This document shows positions 1 to 5,179 of a stretch of 12,430 bases of DNA, piece by piece. The translations under genes were made by a program, and so were the position numbers. Source of the stretch: Candidatus Hydrogenedentota bacterium (GTDB lineage Bacteria > Hydrogenedentota > Hydrogenedentia > Hydrogenedentales > SLHB01); assembly GCA_007136375.1 (NCBI GenBank), contig SLHB01000116.1, positions 1 through 12,430 on the forward strand. Reading direction: 5' to 3'. Every line of letters begins with the position of its first letter. Positions within the stretch are counted from its first letter, which is position 1. The notes under the pieces are model-generated. The model had not been told where the DNA came from. It ran no database searches and saw only the letters and a program-made list of their open reading frames with translations.

Positions 1-58
1 CACCCTGGAGGAGCTTCAGGACCAAATCGGGGCCCTGGAAGGCGGCGCCCAGACTTGA
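1..58 (+). CDS. C-terminal end of an unidentified protein upstream of fliL (partial)
   Basis: An open frame enters from the left edge and ends at TGA 56-58. It encodes about 18 visible residues, ending TLEELQDQIGALEGGAQT. The tail is hydrophilic and looks like the end of an amphipathic helix. It lies 95 nt upstream of fliL on the same strand. In many bacteria motB or another flagellar gene sits here, but this fragment is too short to identify. Reading it as the end of a real gene is an inference from the frame and the position. Confidence 0.5.
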   Translation, partial: TLEELQDQIGALEGGAQT

Positions 59-70
59 AAGAACGGGGCC

Positions 71-99
71 TTGGCCGCGCCAGGGTTCTGGTCTATACG
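71..99 (+). promoter_or_regulatory. weak sigma70-like promoter candidate before fliL
   Basis: TTGGCC (71-76) and TATACG (94-99) are separated by 17 nt, each matching 4 of 6 consensus positions. They lie about 55 nt before the fliL start, in the only gap upstream of the flagellar block. I saw no convincing sigma28 or sigma54 elements. In GC-rich DNA a 4+4 match can arise by chance, so the upstream gene may instead be co-transcribed. Confidence 0.25.
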
Positions 100-153
100 T
101 AAACGTTGGATAGCAGCGGCGGCTTGAGTTTATTCACGGAGGTATGAGAGATT

Positions 154-678
154 ATGGCGGAAGAAACGGCTGGAAACGTTTCGAAGCGCGGTGTTTTTTG
201 GAAGTTAACTATCATTGCTTGTGCTATTCTTGTGCCGGCCGCCGCGGCGGCGGCCCTGTACATTTTCGTGCTGGACCCCGCCATGAGCGGCGTGGAGGCC
301 GACGCGTCGGAGCCCGGCGATCGGATCTCGGCCGAGGCCGTGACGCTGAGTTTCGAGGAATCCTTTACAACGGTGATCATGTCCAACCCCAACATTCCAG
401 CCTCGCTGTTGCTCTTCCAGGTGACGCTGGAATGCGCCAACGCCGACACGGCCGCCGTCATCAGCCGGCACCAGCCGCGGTTCCGCGACATGCTGACCCA
501 GTTGCACAGCTTCCGGACGCGTGAGGAACTCAACGACCCGCAAGTCAAGGAAAGCATCCAACGCATGGCCCGGGATCGCGCGAACGAGTTGTTGCAACGG
601 CTTCCAGCGGACCCCGCCAAGGACCTCCGGGTGACGGACGTCTTTCATGAACGCTTCGCAATACAGGATCAGTTATAA
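154..678 (+). CDS. fliL: flagellar basal body-associated protein FliL
   Basis: 174 residues. FliL is an inner-membrane protein that surrounds the MotA/MotB stator and supports torque or stator stability. A single membrane segment spans about residues 15-40 after a short cytoplasmic N-terminus. The periplasmic part shows the family pattern: a beta segment (LLLFQVTLEC), then PRFRDMLTQLHSF followed by RTREEL, and a closing VTDVFHERFAIQDQ that matches the usual 'v..vyF..FviQ' ending. Length fits the family. The ATG at 154 is preceded by ACGGAGGT (136-143). The ATG at 144 touches that SD and is in another frame, so it was rejected. The stop overlaps the fliN ATG (TAATG), implying translational coupling. 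Usual neighbours motB and fliM are not seen; fliN follows directly. Confidence 0.88.
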   Translation: MAEETAGNVSKRGVFWKLTIIACAILVPAAAAAALYIFVLDPAMSGVEADASEPGDRISAEAVTLSFEESFTTVIMSNPNIPASLLLFQVTLECANADTAAVISRHQPRFRDMLTQLHSFRTREELNDPQVKESIQRMARDRANELLQRLPADPAKDLRVTDVFHERFAIQDQL

Positions 679-1022
679 TGGCGGTTTCGCGCGAGCATGC
701 CGAGCACGAGTTCGAGGAAATTCAGCAGCAACCCGCTGGGAGCGGCGCGGGCCGTCTGGAATTGGACGACCTGCGCGACATGCGGCTCCCCGTGACGGCC
801 GAAGTGGGGCGCCGGCGGATGACCATCCGGGAAGTGTTGGAGCTGCGCCCAGGAAGCGTCGTGCGCCTGGAGAAGCTGGCCGGCGAGATGACCGACATCC
901 ATGTCAGCGGCATTCCCCTCGCCCGTGGAGAAGTAGTTGTCATCGGCGATACACTCCATGTTAGGATTGGCGAAGTTTTGGGGGCGGAAGCGAAAGGCGA
1001 TGAAGGCGCGGACGACGGTTAA
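678..1022 (+). CDS. fliN: flagellar motor switch protein FliN
   Basis: 114 residues. FliN forms the lower part of the cytoplasmic C-ring and works with FliM in switching and in docking export cargo via FliH. The SpoA domain covers about residues 31-101, with the hallmark order: a strand near LRDMRLPVTAEVG, then L..GSVVRLEKLAGE, a 'DI.V.GIPLARGEVVVIG' block, and the final HVRIGEVL strand. The first 30 residues are hydrophilic and acidic, as is normal. The ATG overlaps the fliL stop by one base, with AGGA at 665-668 as a weak SD. The last 23 nt overlap the chosen fliO start. No fliM lies beside it, although the two are usually adjacent. FliN rather than FliM is favoured because only one SpoA domain and no CheC-like middle domain is present. 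Confidence 0.9.
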   Translation: MAVSREHAEHEFEEIQQQPAGSGAGRLELDDLRDMRLPVTAEVGRRRMTIREVLELRPGSVVRLEKLAGEMTDIHVSGIPLARGEVVVIGDTLHVRIGEVLGAEAKGDEGADDG

Positions 1023-1848
1023 AGGATTGGCCGGGTTGCTGACCGGGGCGCTGCTTATGGGCGCCGCGGCGGCGACGCCTATTGGATCCGCCGACACACA
1101 AGCCCCGGAAGCGTTCCGGGGCGATTTTTTGATCTTGGAGCATCCCCATTTGCTCCAGCGCCAGGTCCAGCTCTTCGGCGAGCGCCGGGCGGCGTTGGAA
1201 GCCCAACGCGAAACCCCGGAGTATTGGGACGGGTTTCAGCGGGACTTGGGCGAACTCATCCAAGACAGCGGAACGGAAGCGGCGGAGTCCGCAGACATTG
1301 CGGCGGGCGCGGCGCAAGGAGACGGGGAGGAAGGCGGCGTGACGGGTCAGATCTTGCCCGATTTGTTCTGGCCTTTCCTGCAAAGCTTGGCGGCGCTGTG
1401 CTTCGTCCTTGGCTTGTTCTTGCTGATCGCGTACGGCCTCCGGCGCATGGGGCAACGGTCCGCCATCTTTCCGAAGACAGGCCTCGCCCAGGTCTTAGGC
1501 CGCGTCTATCTCACGCCCCGGGTGTCGCTGCATTTCGTGGAGATGGCCGGTCAGGTGCTCGTCATAGGGGTGGGCCAGAACGACACACGCCTCCTTACCC
1601 AGTTCCCGGCCGAAGCCTTCCAGGAGCACATCAACCGCGCGGCCGTTGGAAACGAACAGGAAGTAAACAGCTTCCGGCGCGAGAGCGAACTGGACAACGA
1701 CTTCTTCGCCGAGTTGCAAGCGCGCACCGCCGCGATGAACGCCCGGGACACGGCCGCGTATGGCGGCGACGCCGACATGGACGCGATGCGCGACGACATA
1801 CAACGCCTGCGGGAATCGCTGCGGAAAGGCTCCCGGGGCAACGGATGA
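1000..1848 (+). CDS. fliO: flagellar export assembly protein FliO with long N-terminal extension
   Basis: 282 residues from ATG 1000. FliO helps assemble the FliP ring of the flagellar type III export gate. The start was chosen because MKARTTVKGLAGLLTGALLMG reads as a signal peptide with a basic N-region, and the sequence is AT-poor but coding throughout. Upstream in-frame ATGs at 937 and 958 lie well inside fliN. After the signal come about 95 extracytoplasmic residues rich in Glu, Gln and Gly, then a membrane segment at about 124-146. The FliO domain follows: AQVLGRVYLTPRVSLHFVEM, then GQVLVIGVG and TRLLTQFP at about 163-203. The C-terminal 80 residues are charged, ending in a possible coiled coil (DDIQRLRESLRKG). 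Classical FliO is about 120-150 residues, so this one is long. It overlaps fliN by 23 nt. Confidence 0.85.
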   Translation: MKARTTVKGLAGLLTGALLMGAAAATPIGSADTQAPEAFRGDFLILEHPHLLQRQVQLFGERRAALEAQRETPEYWDGFQRDLGELIQDSGTEAAESADIAAGAAQGDGEEGGVTGQILPDLFWPFLQSLAALCFVLGLFLLIAYGLRRMGQRSAIFPKTGLAQVLGRVYLTPRVSLHFVEMAGQVLVIGVGQNDTRLLTQFPAEAFQEHINRAAVGNEQEVNSFRRESELDNDFFAELQARTAAMNARDTAAYGGDADMDAMRDDIQRLRESLRKGSRGNG

Positions 1849-1953
1849 CGTAACGCCCTTCGGCCAGCCGTCTGCCGCGCGGGACGCGGCGCAAGGCCAG
1901 GGTTGGGGAACGCGCGCGTCCCTGGGGCGCGCGGACCGACGATTGCGGAAGCA

Positions 1954-1958
1954 GAGGA
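1954..1958 (+). promoter_or_regulatory. ribosome binding site that decides the fliP start
   Basis: GAGGA (within GCAGAGGAAC) stands 7 nt before the in-frame TTG at 1966. The other in-frame candidates, TTG 1903 and GTG 1984, have no comparable purine tract at normal spacing. This favours 1966. Confidence 0.55.
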
Positions 1959-1965
1959 ACTCCAG

Positions 1966-2799
1966 TTGGGTACGGCGCATGCGGTGGCCATAGGCTTTCG
2001 GGGACTACGGACCGCTCGCTCGACGCGCGGACACGGACGCCCGTGGCTCGGATGGATCTTCGTCATCGCCTTCGCCGCCGCCGCGCCCCAAGCGCTGGCG
2101 CAAGAGGAGGCGCCAGAGAACCCGCTGGGACTCAACATCATCCAGGGGGTCGAAGCCGCCACGGGGCCCGAGCAGATCTCCACCACGCTCCTCGTGGTCT
2201 TCGGCGTCACCGTCCTCTCCATGGCGCCCGCCATCCTGGTGATGACCACGTCCTTCACGCGCATCATCATCGTCCTCGGCTTCCTCCGCCAAGCCATGGC
2301 CACCCAGCAATCGCCGCCGAACCAAGTGCTCATCGGCATGGCCCTCTTCCTCACCTTCTTCATCATGGCGCCCACCTACATGGAGGTGAACAACCAGGCC
2401 CTGCAACCCTACCTCCAGGAAGAACTGACCCAGGAGGAAGCCTTGGAGCAGGCCCTCATCCCCATCCGGGACTTCATGTTTCGCCAGACGAAACCCAAGG
2501 ATCTCGCCCTCTTTCTCAATATCGCCGAGATGGGGCCTCCGGACACGCCCGATGACGTGCCCCTCCATGTGCTCGTTCCAGCCTTCGTCCTGAGCGAGTT
2601 GAAAACGGCCTTCATCATCGGCTTCTACATCTACATCCCCTTCCTCATCATCGACATGGTCGTGGCGAGCACCCTCATGTCCATGGGAATGATGATGCTC
2701 CCGCCTGTCTTCGTCTCCCTCCCCTTCAAAGTCATCATGTTCGTTCTCGCCGATGGCTGGTATCTTCTGATAGGCTCCCTCGTGCAAAGTTTCAATTGA
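1966..2799 (+). CDS. fliP: flagellar type III export gate protein FliP
   Basis: 277 residues from TTG 1966. FliP is the pentameric core of the flagellar export gate in the inner membrane. A basic N-region leads to a hydrophobic signal ending ALA|QEE near residue 45, as in FliPs that carry a cleaved signal. Family blocks are clear: FTRIIIVLGFLRQAMATQQ at about 97-115, the PPNQVLIGMALFLTFF helix, a hydrophilic loop at about 140-200, LVPAFVLSELKTAFIIGFYI at about 203-222, and the run IIDMVVASTLMSMGMMMLPP. The fliO stop is in the same frame and no stop lies between, so longer versions from TTG 1903 remain possible; GTG 1984 is shorter. fliQ, fliR and flhB, which usually follow, are absent here. 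Confidence 0.93.
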   Translation: MGTAHAVAIGFRGLRTARSTRGHGRPWLGWIFVIAFAAAAPQALAQEEAPENPLGLNIIQGVEAATGPEQISTTLLVVFGVTVLSMAPAILVMTTSFTRIIIVLGFLRQAMATQQSPPNQVLIGMALFLTFFIMAPTYMEVNNQALQPYLQEELTQEEALEQALIPIRDFMFRQTKPKDLALFLNIAEMGPPDTPDDVPLHVLVPAFVLSELKTAFIIGFYIYIPFLIIDMVVASTLMSMGMMMLPPVFVSLPFKVIMFVLADGWYLLIGSLVQSFN

Positions 2800-2871
2800 C
2801 GCGCTAGCCGCGCCGGCCTGGGCGCCGTGTGTCCGCGCGCGTTGGCCGGAGCGCCTTATAAGGAAACCCCC
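2800..2871 (+). other. 72-nt spacer between fliP and rsmE
   Basis: It holds a GC-rich inverted repeat, CCGGCC (2813-2818) with GGCCGG (2844-2849), around a 25-nt loop. No T-tract follows, so it is not a clear intrinsic terminator. The 3' end carries AAGGA (2860-2864), 7 nt before the GTG chosen for rsmE. No promoter is visible, and transcription may read through from fliP. Confidence 0.4.
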
Positions 2872-3633
2872 GTGTCGCACCGCTACCGGTTCTACGCGCC
2901 ATCCATGCCCGCCGTGGGCGGCCGCCACGTCCTGTCGCGGGACGAGACGCGCCATGCCCTCAAGGCCGTACGCATGCGGGACGGCGATCCCGTGGCGTTG
3001 TTCGACGGCCGCGGCGGCGAAGGCGTGGGCCGCATGGAAATCCTGAGCGGCAAGGACGCGGCCGTTGTCGTCGAATCGGCGCGGACCGCGCCGCCGCCCA
3101 TGCCGTCAGTGACGCTGGTCCAAGCCTGGCTCAACCGGGACGCCCCCATCGAACACATCATCTGGCGGGGCACGGAACTCGGCGTCGGCCGGTTCTGCTT
3201 CTTCCGCGCCGCCCACTCGGACCGTCCGCCCAAACGCCGCGACAAATGGGAGCGCTGGGCCATCGAAGCCTGCAAACAGTGCGGCCGCGCCTGGTTGCCC
3301 ACCTTCGCCGTGGCCCCGTCCCTGGAGGCGGCCTTGACGGACACTGCCGGACCCATCGCCGTGGCGGCGCAAGGACCCGGCGCGGCGCCCTTCGGTAAGG
3401 ACGCCGTGGACGCGGAAGCGGGCGGCGCCTTCGTGGTAGGGCCGGAGGGCGGGCTGACGGAGGAAGAGCTGACGGCGTGCCGGCGCCGGGGCGCGCGTTT
3501 TGTGTCCCTGGGCGCGCACACCCTCCGCGCGGAGGCCGCCGCCGTGTTGGGCGCGTCCCTGATGTTGTACGAACTGCGCCGGTTCGCGCCGCCCCGTGAC
3601 GGGGACCTGCCGCAAGAAGGAGCCAAAGCATGA
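2872..3633 (+). CDS. rsmE: 16S rRNA (uracil1498-N3)-methyltransferase RsmE
   Basis: 253 residues. RsmE uses SAM to methylate N3 of U1498 in 16S rRNA of the 30S subunit. An N-terminal PUA-like barrel (about 1-70, starting RYRFYAP, with HALKAVRMRDGDPVALFDGRG) is followed by a SPOUT domain. SPOUT signatures are EACKQCGR (about 131-138), VVGPEGGLTEEE (about 195-206) and LGAHTLRAEAAAVLG near the end, which forms the trefoil-knot SAM site. The last motif reads LRAEAAA where the family usually has LR.ETA, so one Thr is replaced by Ala. GTG 2872 was chosen because MSHRYRFYAP fits the family start and AAGGA lies 7 nt upstream; the GTG at 2827 adds 15 unconserved residues. The stop overlaps the next ATG as ATGA. 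Confidence 0.92.
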   Translation: MSHRYRFYAPSMPAVGGRHVLSRDETRHALKAVRMRDGDPVALFDGRGGEGVGRMEILSGKDAAVVVESARTAPPPMPSVTLVQAWLNRDAPIEHIIWRGTELGVGRFCFFRAAHSDRPPKRRDKWERWAIEACKQCGRAWLPTFAVAPSLEAALTDTAGPIAVAAQGPGAAPFGKDAVDAEAGGAFVVGPEGGLTEEELTACRRRGARFVSLGAHTLRAEAAAVLGASLMLYELRRFAPPRDGDLPQEGAKA

Positions 3634-4832
3634 GCCGGACCGTTGCGTGCATCACAGCGACCATTGGCCTGGGCGTTGGCGCCGCCGCCGCCTCGCCAGG
3701 GCTGACCGTGGACGAGGAAGGCGTCTTGCTGCGGGACGGCGCGCCCTACCGGGGCTTCGGCGTCAACTACTTTGACGCCTTCATGCGTGTCATCCTTGAC
3801 CCAGACGACAACGCCTACGAGGAAGGGTTCGCCGTGTTGGCGGAACACGGGATCCCCTTCGCCCGCGTGAATTTTGGCGGCTTCTGGCCCGTCCAATGGG
3901 AGCTGTATCTCGAAGACCGGGACGCGTACTTCGCGCGGATGGACGCGTTCGTCGCCAGCGCGGAAGCCCACGGCCTCGGCCTCATCCCCAGCCTGTTCTG
4001 GTATCACGGCTGTGTCCCCGACATCGTCGGCGAGCCCGTCAGCGCCTGGGGCGACAGGGAGAGCAAGACCCATGCCTTCATGAAGGAATACGTGGAGGCA
4101 GTCGTGACGCGCTACCGCGACGCGCGGGCGATATGGGCGTGGGAATTCGGCAATGAGTACAACCTCGCCGCCGACTTGCCCAATGCCGAGGAGCACCGGC
4201 CCATGACGGCGCCGCGCCTCGGCACGCCCGAATCCCGCGGGCCCGAAGACGACCTCACCCACGCGATGGTGATTACGGCCGCGAAGGCCTTTGCCGAGGC
4301 CGTGCGGCGGCACGATCCGCATCGTGTAATCACGACCGGCCACTCCATCCCCCGGCCGTCCGCCGAGCACATGCGGCGAGGGGAGGGGTGGAGCCAGGAT
4401 TCCGAAGCGGAATACCGGAAGAACCTGGTGGACATCACGCCGGATCCCCATAATCTGGCGTCCATTCGCCTCTATCCCGATCACATCGAGGACCGGTTTG
4501 GCCGCGAGACGCTGACCTACGGCGAACTGCTGGCCATCTCGCTCGACGCGGCCGCCAACGCGGGCAAGGCCCTGTTCGTGGGCGAGTTCGGCGCCCCCAG
4601 TCCGCCCTCCGCCGACGCCGGCAAGGTCCGGGAGAATCACGCCGCCATGATCCAAGCCATGATGAACAGCGGCGTTCCCTTGGCCGCGGCCTGGGTTTTC
4701 GACCTGCCCCAACAAGAAGACGAAGGCTGGAACTTCACTCCCCAAAACGAACGCGCCTACATCCTCGAAAAACTCCAAGCCGCCAACGAACGCCTCGCCG
4801 CCGAAGGGCGCTCCGCCCGCCCTCCATCGTAG
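3630..4832 (+). CDS. secreted GH5-like glycoside hydrolase
   Basis: 400 residues. It probably hydrolyses a beta-linked polysaccharide or oligosaccharide outside the cytoplasm; the substrate cannot be read. A signal peptide covers about residues 1-21 (MSRTVACITATIGLGVGAAAA). An early beta-strand RGFGVNYFDAF opens a TIM barrel of clan GH-A type. WAWEFGNEYNL places the presumed acid/base at E176 after N175, and LFVGEFGAP places the presumed nucleophile at E319 on strand 7. AAAWVFDLPQ at about 352-361 supplies the late barrel Trp. Length suits a single catalytic domain; no binding module or anchor is seen. The ATG overlaps the rsmE stop by 4 nt, with AAGGAG just upstream, so it is probably translated from the rsmE message. 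GH5 is likeliest; another GH-A family such as GH2-like or GH39-like is possible. Confidence 0.72.
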   Translation: MSRTVACITATIGLGVGAAAASPGLTVDEEGVLLRDGAPYRGFGVNYFDAFMRVILDPDDNAYEEGFAVLAEHGIPFARVNFGGFWPVQWELYLEDRDAYFARMDAFVASAEAHGLGLIPSLFWYHGCVPDIVGEPVSAWGDRESKTHAFMKEYVEAVVTRYRDARAIWAWEFGNEYNLAADLPNAEEHRPMTAPRLGTPESRGPEDDLTHAMVITAAKAFAEAVRRHDPHRVITTGHSIPRPSAEHMRRGEGWSQDSEAEYRKNLVDITPDPHNLASIRLYPDHIEDRFGRETLTYGELLAISLDAAANAGKALFVGEFGAPSPPSADAGKVRENHAAMIQAMMNSGVPLAAAWVFDLPQQEDEGWNFTPQNERAYILEKLQAANERLAAEGRSARPPS

Positions 4833-4855
4833 TACGTCTTCCTCGCCCGCCTGTC

Positions 4856-4869
4856 CCCGCGAAAGCGGG
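4856..4869 (+). terminator. GC hairpin with GAAA tetraloop after the glycosidase gene
   Basis: CCCGC-GAAA-GCGGG forms a perfect 5-bp stem with a GNRA tetraloop 24 nt after the glycosidase stop. Only a mixed tract (GAAGAGGTTTTA) follows, so a true intrinsic terminator is doubtful. It may instead stabilise the 3' end of the message or be an interspersed palindromic element. Confidence 0.3.
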
Positions 4870-4893
4870 AAGAGGTTTTAGGAGGATGTCTTG

Positions 4894-4926
4894 GTGTCGA
4901 ATCAAGGCCCTGCGCCTCGACGCTAG
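4894..4926 (+). CDS. possible 10-residue leader peptide (MSNQGPAPRR)
   Basis: A full AGGAGG (4880-4885) lies 8 nt before GTG 4894, which opens a 10-codon frame closed by TAG 4924-4926. TTG 4891 gives one more residue. ATG 4886 abuts the SD and gives a 14-codon frame in another phase. The SD is the strongest in this gap and has no large gene behind it, which suggests a translated leader, a remnant of a lost gene, or chance. No ladder of one amino acid marks it as a classical attenuator. Confidence 0.2.
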   Translation: MSNQGPAPRR

Positions 4927-5166
4927 CTAGGACGGATGTGTTGACAGGCTGTTTCTGTAGGCAGCGCGTCGCCCAACGGCGCCCGCCGTCTTGGTTCCTG
5001 GCGCGGCGCTCAGGCCGGTCTCGAGCGTCGCCCTATCCACCTTCATGCAAACGCCGCGATACCGTGAGACGCCCCTAATCCACTATCATGAACCTGGGCC
5101 AAGACTGTCAACGATGTGGCGTAACAACCGTGAAGCTTGTCCTCGAACAAACAGATGTAACGGGAG

Positions 5167-5171
5167 GGAGG
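5167..5171 (+). promoter_or_regulatory. ribosome binding site that decides the DUF4838 start
   Basis: GGGAGGGAGGAAAGAGG (5162-5178) is a purine-rich tract with GGAGG 8 nt before GTG 5180. It supports 5180 over the TTG at 4991, which has no SD. Confidence 0.6.
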
Positions 5172-5179
5172 AAAGAGGC

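Larger units (their letters stand above)
4833..5179 (+). other. 347-nt intergenic region before the DUF4838 gene
   Basis: The region holds a small GNRA hairpin (4856-4869), a strong SD with a 10-codon mini-ORF (4880-4926), and an isolated consensus -35 hexamer TTGACA (4941-4946) with no acceptable -10 at 16-18 nt. The 8-bp palindrome CTAGCTAG occupies 4923-4930. The DUF4838 frame stays open leftward to TTG 4991, but the 63 extra residues are unconserved-looking and contain no signal peptide, so I treat this stretch as non-coding. Confidence 0.5.

Noticed and set aside
144..524. ATG 144 as an alternative gene start before fliL
   Set aside because: It directly abuts the SD and is out of frame with fliL; its Arg/Gly-rich product has no family features.
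2813..2849. CCGGCC/GGCCGG inverted repeat as the fliP terminator
   Set aside because: The loop is 25 nt and no T-tract follows; such repeats are expected by chance at this GC content.
2005..2955. 316-codon minus-strand frame opposite fliP
   Set aside because: The product is dominated by His, Glu, Asp and Gly, the mirror of hydrophobic FliP codons, and has no domain.
2892..4778. 628-codon open frame on the minus strand across rsmE and the glycosidase
   Set aside because: It is antisense to two genes with clear family motifs, has low-complexity Pro/Arg/Gly-rich composition and no recognisable domain. GC-rich codon bias leaves such frames open.
4941..4963. TTGACA as a promoter for the DUF4838 gene
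   Set aside because: The -35 is perfect, but at 16-18 nt spacing the sequence is GC-rich with no TATAAT-like hexamer.
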